NCBI RefSeq assembly: GCF_900583165.1
Contig: NZ_UTKY01000010.1
Coordinates: forward strand, 62,001-126,000
DNA: 64,000 nt
Reading direction: 5' to 3'
DNA from: Pseudomonas viridiflava
Lineage (GTDB): Bacteria; Pseudomonadota; Gammaproteobacteria; Pseudomonadales; Pseudomonadaceae
Shown here piece after piece: positions 32,846 to 40,668 of the stretch. The notes under the pieces are model-generated. The model searched no databases. It was not told where the DNA came from and was given only the letters and a program-made list of their open reading frames with translations. Position 1 is the first letter of the stretch, and each line of letters opens with the position of its first letter. A program made the position numbers and the translations under genes.

Positions 32846-33760
32846 ATGCCCCGTTCCCTTGTTTCGTACTGGAAACGTGTCGCGACCAGCGGCACCACCG
32901 CCGATGGTCGCGAGATCCTTCCCCAGGAACTGCGCGATATCGCTGAAACCTACAAGCCGTCCAAATATACGGCAGTCATCTGGTGCGACCACGAACGCTG
33001 GAGCGGTTCACACGGCACCGTCTTTGCGGTGCGCCTGGTGGAAGAGGGCGAAGATCTGGAGCCTGGGCAGATCGCCTTGGAGGCACAGCTCAAGCCGAAT
33101 GATCGCCTACTGCAGCTAAATGACCAGGGTCAAAAGCTCTTCTCCAGCATCGAGATCACCCCGAACTTCGCCGGCAGCGGAAAAGCCTACCTGACAGGTC
33201 TTGGCGTGACCGATGAGCCGGCCAGCCTGGGAACCCAGGAACTCTATTTTTCGAAGCAGACCCACCAAAACTCTTTCTATGCCGCCTCCGTCGAGCTGGG
33301 CTCCTTTGAAACCGAACCGCAGAGCGAGGTCGGCAAGCTGATCGGCTTGCTCACTGGGCTGTTCAAGCGCTTTGCCACGGACGCCGAGCCCGCCGAACCC
33401 ACCACCCCAACTGAGAGCAAAACCCCAATGGATGAAGCTACCGCAACGGCCCTCAAAGCCCTGCTGGAGCAGCTGCTTGTCGTCGCTGCCGGCATTCAGG
33501 CTGTGATTGAACCCGCCGCCGCAGATGCGCCAGAACCCGAACAAGCGCCCATCGACGACGTGAGCGCGGCCGTAGACGAGATCGTCACTGCCGCCGAGGA
33601 AGAACGTGAATTCCGCCGTAGCGGTGGATCGAACAAGGCCGTTCTGGTTCAGCTGGAGAAGCTGCAAAAGCAGTTCTCCGCATTGCAGGACACCTCGACC
33701 GGTCGCCAGTTGCCGCGTAACGCCGGTCCGGTGACCACCACCAAAAAGCGGGTGCTCTGA
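32846..33760 (+). CDS. Capsid scaffolding protein/protease (P2 gpO family)
   Basis: 304 aa. The N-terminal protease half has His in 'VIWCDHERWSG' and the Ser region 'LTGLGVTDEPASLGTQELYF'. The C-terminal half is a charged, coiled scaffold ('MDEATATALKALLEQLL' to the end). It guides capsid assembly and cuts itself and capsid precursors. It is the first gene of the rightward late operon, 2 bp before the capsid gene. Confidence 0.92.
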   Translation: MPRSLVSYWKRVATSGTTADGREILPQELRDIAETYKPSKYTAVIWCDHERWSGSHGTVFAVRLVEEGEDLEPGQIALEAQLKPNDRLLQLNDQGQKLFSSIEITPNFAGSGKAYLTGLGVTDEPASLGTQELYFSKQTHQNSFYAASVELGSFETEPQSEVGKLIGLLTGLFKRFATDAEPAEPTTPTESKTPMDEATATALKALLEQLLVVAAGIQAVIEPAAADAPEPEQAPIDDVSAAVDEIVTAAEEEREFRRSGGSNKAVLVQLEKLQKQFSALQDTSTGRQLPRNAGPVTTTKKRVL

Positions 33761-33761
33761 C

Positions 33762-34784
33762 ATGGCCCAGCCATTAAGCGCCCGTGGCGCCAAACAATAT
33801 GCCGAACTGCAGGAAGCAATGGCCGAAGCGTACGGCGTCGAGCGATCGAGCCGCATGTTCAGTGTGGACCCGACGATTGCTCAGGAACTGAACGACGCTA
33901 TTACTGCGAAAGCTGACTTCCTGGAGCGTATCAACGTCGTTCCGGTGAGTGAGATCAAGGGTGAAAAGGTCTTCATTGGCGTGAACGGCCCGGTTACCGG
34001 CCGTACCAACACCAAGACCACCGATCGCGAAGCCAAGGACGCTTCGGCGCTCGACAACACCACTTACGAGCTGGCTGATACTCAGTCGGACGTAGGCTTG
34101 CCGTACGCCAAAATTGACGCCTGGGCGAAGTTTCCAGACTTCAAAGAGCGCTATTCCGCTGCCGTGCAAAAGCGCATTGCGCAGGATCGGATCGTTATCG
34201 GCTTCCACGGCACCCAAGCGGCCGTGCAGACCGACCTGGACAAGTACCCCAAGCTGCAGGACGTGAACAAGGGCTGGCTGCAGCAACTGCGCGAGCAGGC
34301 CCCGCAGCAGGTTCTGAAAGAGGGCGCTACTGCCGGCAAGATCACGCTGGGTGCCGGTGGTGACTACGCCAACCTTGACGCCCTGGTGCACGACACCAAG
34401 CAAATGGTGGACGAGATCCTGCGCGAAGACGGCGACCTGGTGGCAATCATCGGCACCGACTTGCTCGCCGCTGACAAAGCCAAGCTCTACACCAAGCAAG
34501 GCGACACGCCGACTGAAAAAGAGCGCATCGAAAACGCTCAGGTCATTGCGACCTATGGCGGCCTGCCCGCGTTCAGCGTGCCGAACTTCCCGGTCAACGC
34601 AGTGCTTGTCACCAGCTGGGACAACCTGTCGATTTACTATCAGGACACCAGCTGGCGCAAGCAGACGATCGAGAACCCGAAACGCTCTCGCGTCGAGGAC
34701 TACAACAGCCGCAACGAAGGTTACGTGATCGAGCAATTGGAAAAGATCGCGTTCACTGAAAACGTTGAGTTGGTGGTCGCGTGA
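33762..34784 (+). CDS. Major capsid protein (P2 gpN family)
   Basis: 340 aa. Typical P2-type start 'MAQPLSARGAKQYAELQEAMAEAYGVERSSRMFSVDPTIAQELNDAI', then 'PYAKIDAWAKFPDFKERYSAAVQKRIAQDRIVIGFHGTQAA' and 'YQDTSWRKQTIENPKRSRVEDYNSRNEGYVIEQ'. HK97-fold shell subunit. It overlaps the next gene by four bases. Confidence 0.95.
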   Translation: MAQPLSARGAKQYAELQEAMAEAYGVERSSRMFSVDPTIAQELNDAITAKADFLERINVVPVSEIKGEKVFIGVNGPVTGRTNTKTTDREAKDASALDNTTYELADTQSDVGLPYAKIDAWAKFPDFKERYSAAVQKRIAQDRIVIGFHGTQAAVQTDLDKYPKLQDVNKGWLQQLREQAPQQVLKEGATAGKITLGAGGDYANLDALVHDTKQMVDEILREDGDLVAIIGTDLLAADKAKLYTKQGDTPTEKERIENAQVIATYGGLPAFSVPNFPVNAVLVTSWDNLSIYYQDTSWRKQTIENPKRSRVEDYNSRNEGYVIEQLEKIAFTENVELVVA

Positions 34785-35506
34785 GCCTGGCCCTGGCGCA
34801 TAAACGTCGCATCCAGGCCTTGGGCACTACTGCAGTAGCGGCACTCGCCGCCACTGCAGGCATGGCCTACACACCAGGTGATGCGCTTAGCAGCCCTGCC
34901 AATGCACGCAAGCATCTGCTGCTGCAGGAAGCCGCACTGGACCAGGACCTGGAGCGCATCAGCGCGATCAATGGCCTGGCCGGGCGCCAGGCACTCAAGC
35001 GCGATGAGCTGCTGCCCAAGTACCAGGAATACGTCCAGCGCTACTGCGAGTCGGGGCTGGTTTTCCCGAATCGCGTTGCGGTGCAGGTGTTGGTTTGGCT
35101 GTTCGACACCGCCCAATTCGAAGACGCCCTGGAGCTGGCAGACGTGCTGATCGAGCAGGGCCAGCAGATGCCGGAGCGCTTCAAGCGCCGTGACATCCAG
35201 ACCTTTGTCGCCGACGCGGTGTGCGAGTGGGCCTACGCCGAATACAAAGCCAATCGCAGCCCGGAGCCTTACCTCTCCGACTTGCTGCCGCTGGTTGACA
35301 GTAAGTGGCAGCTGACGGAGCAGATCCCGAGCAAATACCACAAGTTGATCGGTATGCGCGCCATGGAAGCGGGCCAGTTGGAAACCGCGCTCAAGCACCT
35401 GGAGCGTTCGACCGAACTGTACGCCCAGGCGGGCAATGACACCCGTATCGAAAAGGTCCGTAAGGCCCTGGCAAAACAAGCGGCCGCTACCCCGGCCACC
35501 GAGTAA
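34781..35506 (+). CDS. Phage terminase endonuclease (small) subunit (P2 gpM family)
   Basis: 241 aa: 'MSLALAHKRRIQALG' then 'LLQEAALDQDLERISAINGLAGRQALKRDELLPKY' and 'LVFPNRVAVQVLVWLFDTAQFEDALELADVLIEQGQQMPERFKR', as in gpM. It works with the large subunit to cut at cos ends. Coupled to the capsid gene by a 4-bp overlap. Confidence 0.92.
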   Translation: MSLALAHKRRIQALGTTAVAALAATAGMAYTPGDALSSPANARKHLLLQEAALDQDLERISAINGLAGRQALKRDELLPKYQEYVQRYCESGLVFPNRVAVQVLVWLFDTAQFEDALELADVLIEQGQQMPERFKRRDIQTFVADAVCEWAYAEYKANRSPEPYLSDLLPLVDSKWQLTEQIPSKYHKLIGMRAMEAGQLETALKHLERSTELYAQAGNDTRIEKVRKALAKQAAATPATE

Positions 35507-35604
35507 CCGACTACCCCCCCCAGCGGGGACTTGTGGAAGTGAGCCGCCCATTTATGGACCGTCCCACTGAAAACAGGCTCCCCGCCCTATTTGAGCGCCC
35601 AGCA

Positions 35605-36066
35605 ATGAGCTTTTCCGGTAGACCAACCACCCTTGTGGAACAGCAGATTGAGAACGACGGCTTTTGGCCGAACCTCTCCGTGTCTGAATTCCAGAAGGGG
35701 TATCGCCTGCCGGCGGAGTATGTGCTGGACATGCTGGGCGCTGACCTGACCACGGCGATGACCGAGGTCAATGCCGACCTGGCCGAGTTAAAAGCGCGCT
35801 GGCAGGGCCGTGGAGTGTCAAACGTTGAGTCTGCAGACACCACGGTTTTGCCGGAGCGCACCTTTCAAGCGGCGACGTACAAGCGTGCCGTGTACTGCCG
35901 AGCCAAGGCCAGTTTGTTGACCCAGTTCGCAACCATCATCCGCCGTGACAGCGCGGAGAACCTGGGCAAGGAATTGCCCGACCGCCCGGAAACCTTCCTG
36001 GCCTTTAGCCAACAGGCTGTGCGCTCGCTGCAGGGCCGTGGCCGCATCACGGCGGCGTTGCTATGA
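35605..36066 (+). CDS. Head completion/stabilization protein (P2 gpL family)
   Basis: 153 aa from ATG 35,605 ('MSFSGRPTTLVEQQIENDGFWPNLSVSEFQKGYRLP'); an in-frame GTG at 35,533 would add 24 residues that do not look conserved. It ends 'FSQQAVRSLQGRGRITAALL'. It caps the filled head. It overlaps the tail-completion gene by four bases. Confidence 0.85.
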   Translation: MSFSGRPTTLVEQQIENDGFWPNLSVSEFQKGYRLPAEYVLDMLGADLTTAMTEVNADLAELKARWQGRGVSNVESADTTVLPERTFQAATYKRAVYCRAKASLLTQFATIIRRDSAENLGKELPDRPETFLAFSQQAVRSLQGRGRITAALL

Positions 36067-36509
36067 ACAAGCTGCGCGCCCTTACCAGCTACCTGATCGG
36101 CTTGAGCCTGGTACTGCCCGAGCAGATCGACAGCTGGGCCGAGCAGGTCAACCTGGATCTGATTTGGAAGGACACCACCCAGGGCCTGCACATGGGCGAT
36201 ATGCGCTATCGCGCCGTGATCGTGATCGAGCGATTCGCCAGCAACCCGGCGTTGTTGATGGCGCTCCTGGGCGGCTGGCTGGAAACCAACGATCCCGACC
36301 GTGACGACGACCTGCCGGCGCCGACATTCGCCGTCGACCAGGTGACCCCCGACGAAGCCGACCTGGAACTGACCTTGGAGTTTGTCGAGGCGCAGCACTT
36401 GGCCGAAGACCCCAACGGCAAGGTCGAGGCCTTCGGCAAAACGTGGGGCCTGGTTGAGTTTGACCTGTGGACCGCTGAGCAAGGCGAGGTGCGCGGCGGT
36501 GGCGCGTAG
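36063..36509 (+). CDS. Tail completion protein (P2 gpR family)
   Basis: 148 aa: 'MNKLRALTSYLIGLSLVLPEQIDSWAEQVNLDLIW' and 'DMRYRAVIVIERFASNPALLMALLGGWLETNDPDRDD'. It acts in joining the tail to the head. ATGA coupling to the previous gene, and an overlap with the next. Confidence 0.85.
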   Translation: MNKLRALTSYLIGLSLVLPEQIDSWAEQVNLDLIWKDTTQGLHMGDMRYRAVIVIERFASNPALLMALLGGWLETNDPDRDDDLPAPTFAVDQVTPDEADLELTLEFVEAQHLAEDPNGKVEAFGKTWGLVEFDLWTAEQGEVRGGGA

Positions 36510-37179
36510 CACTTTCGAGCTGGACGTGCGGGGCCAGCTCGGCGTTCGCGAGCAACTGGCCCTGCTGAGCCTGCCCCCGCAACTGCGCCGGCGCTTGCTC
36601 AATAACGTCAGCAAGCGCGTGCGCACCATGAGCCGCAAGCGCATTCGCGAGCAGCGCAATCTGGACGGTTCGGCCTTCGACGCACGCAAGGGCGACGGCA
36701 AGGGCAAAAAGAAGATGGAAGCCGGCCTGGGCAAGTTGCTCCAGGTCACCAACGTCACCCCCGACTCCGCAACGCTGGGATGGCGCAACGCGCTGACTGG
36801 CTGGGTCGCCGCGCAACAACACCATGGCGCGACAGAGCGTCGTACCGCCGCGCAGATGCGCCGTTGGAACAAGGTGCCCGAGGGCCTGGCCGCGACTGAC
36901 AAGCAGGCAAAGCGCCTGCGCCGGCTGGGTTTCAAGGTGCGCCAAAAGGGCAAAAAGAGCCTGGCCCGGCCATCCGTAGCCTGGATTCAAGAACACGTGA
37001 ACTACGCCAAGGCAGGCCTGCTGATACGCATCCTGTCCGACGAAAAAGCCGAGGGCAACGGCGCGCAAAGCTGGGAAATCACCCTGCCAAAGCGCCAGTT
37101 CTTGGGCGTCAGCTCCGATCGGGATACCAGCTTGCTGGTTAACCAGGTGCTGGAACAAATCCTCAACTCCCCCAAATAA
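36499..37179 (+). CDS. Virion morphogenesis protein (P2 gpS family)
   Basis: 226 aa from a GTG at 36,499 that overlaps the preceding gene by 11 bp. It is very basic, with 'LLNNVSKRVRTMSRKRIREQRNLDGSAF' and 'RQFLGVSSDRDTSLLVNQVLEQI' typical of gpS tail-completion proteins. A longer in-frame start at 36,382 would translate the tail of the gpR gene out of frame. Confidence 0.85.
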   Translation: MARSTFELDVRGQLGVREQLALLSLPPQLRRRLLNNVSKRVRTMSRKRIREQRNLDGSAFDARKGDGKGKKKMEAGLGKLLQVTNVTPDSATLGWRNALTGWVAAQQHHGATERRTAAQMRRWNKVPEGLAATDKQAKRLRRLGFKVRQKGKKSLARPSVAWIQEHVNYAKAGLLIRILSDEKAEGNGAQSWEITLPKRQFLGVSSDRDTSLLVNQVLEQILNSPK

Positions 37180-37190
37180 CGAGGCCCTGC

Positions 37191-38306
37191 ATGGCACTTG
37201 GCAAAGTCAGCGTCAACAATCTCAACCTCGGCCAAGGCGCCGTGACCGAGATCGAGCGCTATTTCCTGTTCATCGGCCCCGGCGCAAAGAGCGTCGGCAG
37301 CCTGATCGCCCTGAATACCGACAGCGACCTGGACGAAATGCTAGGTCAGCCGGTCAGTGACCTGAAAACCCAGGTCGCAACCGCCAAAGCCAATGGCGGC
37401 GATCGCTGGGCATGCCTGGCTGCGCCTGTCGCTGCGGATGGCACCTGGACCGAAGCGCTGGAAGCAGCGCAACAGCAGGGTTATTCCGTTGAAGCGGTGG
37501 TGATCACCAAACCCGTGGCCGCTGGTTCCGAACTCTCCGCGATGCACGACGCCGCCATTGCGGTCAGCAACACGTACGGCCGTCGGATGTTCGTGATTGC
37601 CAGCACTGCCGGCATCGTCGCGGAGCAGTCCTGGTCCGATTACGTGAAAGAGCAGAAGGCGATCACCAAAGACCTGGCCGCGCCGCGTGTCCTGGTTGTG
37701 CCCCAGTTGCATGGCAATGACCAGGGCGTCCTGGCTGGGCGCCTGGCCAATGCCGGCGTCAGCGTCGCCGACAGCCCAATGCGTGTGGCCACCGGTGCCG
37801 TTATGGCCTTGGGTAGCGTACCCAAGGACAAAGACGGTGTGCCGTTGCCCTCGGCGGTCCGATCGGAACTCGACAAGGCTCGCTTTTCGGTTTCGCAAAC
37901 GTACCCCGACTACCCGGGCGTGTTCTGGGGTGACGGCAACATGCTCGATGCCCCAGCGAGCGACTTCCAGGTTGTCGAGTACCTGCGATTGGCCGACAAG
38001 GCCGCCCGACAGGTGCGCCCTCTGTTGATCCTGCGCGTTGCCGATCGGCGGTTGAACAACACGGCCAACAGCATGGCGGCCGCCGTCAGCGCCTTTATGA
38101 AGCCGCTGCGCGTGATGGCCAAGTCCACGACGTTCGCCGGCCAGGTGTTTCCGGGTGAGATCGAGTCCCCCAAAGACGGCGACATCCAACTGGTCTGGCA
38201 CACCAAAACCAAGGTCGAGGTGTACATCAAGATCAAGCCCCTCAATTGCCCGAAAGACCTCACGGCGAACATCGCCCTGGACCTTTCCAACGACGATTCG
38301 GAGTAA
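37191..38306 (+). CDS. Contractile tail sheath protein (DUF2586 type)
   Basis: 371 aa: 'MALGKVSVNNLNLGQGAVTEIERYFLFIGPGA' at the start and 'FWGDGNMLDAPASDFQVVEYLRLADKAARQVRPLLI' later. DUF2586 proteins take the place of P2 gpFI in HP1/K139-like phages. It assembles around the tube and contracts on infection. It precedes the tube gene by 6 bp. Confidence 0.9.
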   Translation: MALGKVSVNNLNLGQGAVTEIERYFLFIGPGAKSVGSLIALNTDSDLDEMLGQPVSDLKTQVATAKANGGDRWACLAAPVAADGTWTEALEAAQQQGYSVEAVVITKPVAAGSELSAMHDAAIAVSNTYGRRMFVIASTAGIVAEQSWSDYVKEQKAITKDLAAPRVLVVPQLHGNDQGVLAGRLANAGVSVADSPMRVATGAVMALGSVPKDKDGVPLPSAVRSELDKARFSVSQTYPDYPGVFWGDGNMLDAPASDFQVVEYLRLADKAARQVRPLLILRVADRRLNNTANSMAAAVSAFMKPLRVMAKSTTFAGQVFPGEIESPKDGDIQLVWHTKTKVEVYIKIKPLNCPKDLTANIALDLSNDDSE

Positions 38307-38312
38307 TCCCGT

Positions 38313-38762
38313 ATGTCCCGTATTGGCGGTAAAAACTTCGACATCAACCTGGGCGACCTGCAGGTCCACGTTGAAAGCTGCACCCTGGATATCACCGATA
38401 ACACTGCCGTGGCACAAAGCCGTGGTGTGCCCAACGGCCATGTCGATGGTGACGTGGCAGCTAGCGGTGAATTTGAGTTCGACACCAGCAACTTCAACCT
38501 GCTGATCGAGGCCGCACGCACTGCCGGCAGCTTCCGCCAGCTGGAGCCCTTCGATTCGGTGTTCTTTGCCAAGGCCGGCGAGGAAGAGCTGCGCATTGAA
38601 GCCTTCGGCTGCAAGTTGAAGGTGTCCAGCCTGTTGAGTGTCGACCCTAAAGGCGGCGAGAAGTCCAAGCACAAGGTCCCGTTTGACGTCACCAGCCCGG
38701 ACTTTATCCGTGTCAACGGCGTGCCGTACCTGGCGTCGGCTGAGATCGAGGGCCTGCGCTGA
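38313..38762 (+). CDS. Tail tube protein (DUF2597 type)
   Basis: 149 aa: 'MSRIGGKNFDINLGDLQVHVESCTLDITDNTAVAQSRGVPNGHVDGDVAASGEFEFDTSNF'. Beta-rich, matching the DUF2597 tube subunit that follows the DUF2586 sheath in related phages. Its stop overlaps the start of the zinc-finger gene by one base. Confidence 0.88.
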   Translation: MSRIGGKNFDINLGDLQVHVESCTLDITDNTAVAQSRGVPNGHVDGDVAASGEFEFDTSNFNLLIEAARTAGSFRQLEPFDSVFFAKAGEEELRIEAFGCKLKVSSLLSVDPKGGEKSKHKVPFDVTSPDFIRVNGVPYLASAEIEGLR

Positions 38763-38974
38763 TGGTCTGCCCGTTCGATCGCGCCCAGGCCCTGGAACAA
38801 CGTCAGCGTGATGCTGCGATCGCGGCCGCACGTGCTACCGCACGGCCGAGCGGGCCAAGCCTCACTCACTGCAAAGATTGCGATAAGCCGATCCCGGAAA
38901 AACGCCAGGCGCTGGGCGGCATGACCCGTTGCGTGCCGTGCCAAACCATTTTTGAGAAAGAGGTTCTGCGATGA
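38762..38974 (+). CDS. TraR/DksA-type C4 zinc-finger protein
   Basis: 70 aa with 'HCKDCDKPIPEKRQALGGMTRCVPCQTIFEKE', the C-x2-C...C-x2-C finger of the DksA/TraR family. The N-terminal helix is short. Phage TraR-like proteins bind the RNA polymerase secondary channel and can mimic ppGpp/DksA; here the acidic tip residues of active TraR are not obvious. Confidence 0.88.
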   Translation: MVCPFDRAQALEQRQRDAAIAAARATARPSGPSLTHCKDCDKPIPEKRQALGGMTRCVPCQTIFEKEVLR

Positions 38975-39177
38975 GTGCGGATCAGGTCGCCCAGGACACT
39001 GCCATTGCTCTGGCCAAGGTGTCGCCCGCAATCGGCGTGGCCGCTACAGGTGTAACGGGAACCGTCGATTGGTCGGCGGTCGCTTACATGCTGACCGCGC
39101 TCTACATGGTGCTGCAGATCCTTCTGCTGGTTCCCAAGTATCGCCAGATGCTGCACGACTGGAAGGGCAAGTCGTGA
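38971..39177 (+). CDS. Phage holin
   Basis: 68 aa with two hydrophobic stretches ('SPAIGVAATGVTGTVDW' and 'AYMLTALYMVLQILLLV') and a basic C-terminus 'KYRQMLHDWKGKS'. It lies just before the endolysin gene, overlapping it by four bases. Holins make the inner-membrane hole that triggers lysis. Confidence 0.8.
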   Translation: MSADQVAQDTAIALAKVSPAIGVAATGVTGTVDWSAVAYMLTALYMVLQILLLVPKYRQMLHDWKGKS

Positions 39178-39707
39178 ACCTGCGTATCAAGATCGCCACC
39201 GGTGTCCTGGTGCTGGCCAGTGCTCCTTTGCTCGCTTTTCTGGGCAAGTGGGAAGGCGAGGGTGAGAACGTCGTCTACGCGGATCGCTTGGCCCGTGGGC
39301 TGCCCACCGTGTGTAAGGGTATTACCCGTTACACCAGCCCCTACCCGTTGATTGTGGGTGACTACTGGTCGCCTGCGCGCTGCGCCGAGGTGGAACAGCT
39401 TGTGGTCGAGAAAGGCCAACTGGCACTTGCTGACTGCCTAACTAATCCCGCAATCGGGCAGAAGACCTTCGACGCCCTGAGCAGTCATGGCCACAACTTC
39501 GGCGTGCCCAGCACGTGCGCCAGTCGCGCCGTTAGCCTGATCAACGCCGGCAGGATCGCCGAGGGCTGCAAGGCGTTGGCATGGGGCCCCGATGGCAAGA
39601 GCCCGGTGTGGTCGTCGGTTACCGACGACCAGGGTCGCAAGCGGTTTGTACCTGGGTTGCACGCACGCCGGCGGGCCGAAGCTGCGATGTGCGCGGACGA
39701 CCTATGA
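39174..39707 (+). CDS. Endolysin, GH24 lysozyme (probable SAR type)
   Basis: 177 aa from GTG 39,174. The N-terminal hydrophobic segment ('IATGVLVLASAPLLAFLG') is not followed by a clear cleavage site, as in signal-anchor-release endolysins. The catalytic Glu lies in 'KWEGEGENVVYADRLARGLPTVCKGIT', the E...D...T pattern of T4/P21-type muramidases. It cuts peptidoglycan at lysis. It overlaps holin and Rz genes by four bases each. Confidence 0.88.
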   Translation: MNLRIKIATGVLVLASAPLLAFLGKWEGEGENVVYADRLARGLPTVCKGITRYTSPYPLIVGDYWSPARCAEVEQLVVEKGQLALADCLTNPAIGQKTFDALSSHGHNFGVPSTCASRAVSLINAGRIAEGCKALAWGPDGKSPVWSSVTDDQGRKRFVPGLHARRRAEAAMCADDL

Positions 39708-40162
39708 ACATGCGTGATGCGCTTTTCCTACTGCTGTTTTGCCTGTTGGTTTGGGCTGGCTATGACCGTATTGCTGACCAGCGCGATCAGGCACGGGGCG
39801 AGCGCGATAGCGCTTTGTTCGAAGTGACGGGCCTTCGTGAAGCCGCCCGTGTCAGCGGCGAGATGCTGGCCGACCGTGACGCCATCGACCTTAAACGAAC
39901 CTTGGAGCTAGACGATGAACGCGCTTCAAACCTTGAGCTGCGCCTCTCTGTTGACGATCGCCGTAAGCGGCTGCGCGTCAACGCCACCTGCAGCGCCGCC
40001 GGCACCGAAAAAGCCAGCGCCGGCAGCGTGGCTGATGCAACCACCGCCGAACTCGCAGCAAACGCTCGACCGGATTATTTCACCCTCAGAGATCAGCTTG
40101 CCCGCAGCAAGCAAATGATCCTGGGCCTGCAGGACTACGTGCACCAGGTGTGCCTGCGCTGA
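39704..40162 (+). CDS. Rz-like inner-membrane spanin
   Basis: 152 aa. One N-terminal membrane helix ('ALFLLLFCLLVWAGY') is followed by a long charged coiled coil ('ADQRDQARGERDSALFEVTGLREAARVSGEML'). It spans the periplasm and joins the outer-membrane lipoprotein Rz1, encoded inside it in another frame, to disrupt the outer membrane. Confidence 0.85.
   Translation: MNMRDALFLLLFCLLVWAGYDRIADQRDQARGERDSALFEVTGLREAARVSGEMLADRDAIDLKRTLELDDERASNLELRLSVDDRRKRLRVNATCSAAGTEKASAGSVADATTAELAANARPDYFTLRDQLARSKQMILGLQDYVHQVCLR
39915..40118 (+). CDS. Rz1-like outer-membrane spanin lipoprotein, nested in Rz
   Basis: 67 aa in a different frame, wholly within the Rz gene. The signal peptide ends in lipobox SGC ('LLTIAVSGCASTPPAAPPAPKKPAP'), followed by the Pro-rich mature part that marks Rz1 proteins. 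This nested arrangement matches lambda Rz/Rz1. Confidence 0.85.
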   Translation: MNALQTLSCASLLTIAVSGCASTPPAAPPAPKKPAPAAWLMQPPPNSQQTLDRIISPSEISLPAASK

Positions 40163-40203
40163 CCCGAAACACCCCCTAATCAACCATTAAAACGGATACG
40201 AAC

Positions 40204-40497
40204 ATGAGCCAGACCCAAGCCCGCGAAATTACCCTGGAAATCGGCGCCCAGGAATTCACTTTCACCCTGACCCCTCAGGACGTGACCAAGTACTTCAACG
40301 CCATGACCGCCAACAACAAGGTGGCGCCGTCCTTCAACCTGCTGAGCAGCACCGTGCTGCCTGCTGAAAAAGCCGCTCTGCGCGAGTTGATGGCCAACCC
40401 GGTGAACACCATGCAAATCGCCGGCGCGCTCCTTGAGGAATACGCGCCTGACGTTGGGATCATCGTAAAAAAGCCCTTGAGTACGCTGAGCGCCTGA
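40204..40497 (+). CDS. Tail assembly chaperone, unshifted product
   Basis: 97 aa: 'MSQTQAREITLEIGAQEFTFTLTPQDVTKYFNAM', soluble, like P2 gpE. It is made when ribosomes stay in frame at the slippery run at 40,467. It helps the tape-measure protein fold and nucleates tail assembly. Confidence 0.85.
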   Translation: MSQTQAREITLEIGAQEFTFTLTPQDVTKYFNAMTANNKVAPSFNLLSSTVLPAEKAALRELMANPVNTMQIAGALLEEYAPDVGIIVKKPLSTLSA

Positions 40498-40661
40498 CCG
40501 AGGACGGCCTGGGCCAGTTGCTGGCCCTGACCAACCGTTGGCTACCTGGTGCCGAGCCCAGCATCGAGAACATGGGCACGGCCAAGTGGCTGGAAGACGA
40601 ACACTGGAAGCGCATGGAATTTGCCGTAGCAAACGGCATTGCCCATGCGTTGAACGGATAG
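40204..40661 (+). CDS. Tail assembly chaperone, -1 frameshift fusion (gpE+E'-like)
   Basis: The slippery heptamer A AAA AAG at 40,467-40,473 is in the right phase. A -1 shift joins residue 90 to a 62-codon extension ('ALEYAERLTEDGLGQLLALTNRWL ... FAVANGIAHALNG') that stops 8 bp before the tape-measure gene. The result is a 152-aa fusion. The -1 extension has no start codon of its own but has coding character, and the position (chaperone, then tape measure) is where most tailed phages use programmed frameshifting. Confidence 0.82.
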
Positions 40662-40668
40662 GAACCAC

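Noticed and set aside
36382..36498. Upstream extension of the gpS-like gene
   Set aside because: It would read the end of the gpR gene in another frame; the GTG at 36,499 fits the overlap style of this operon.
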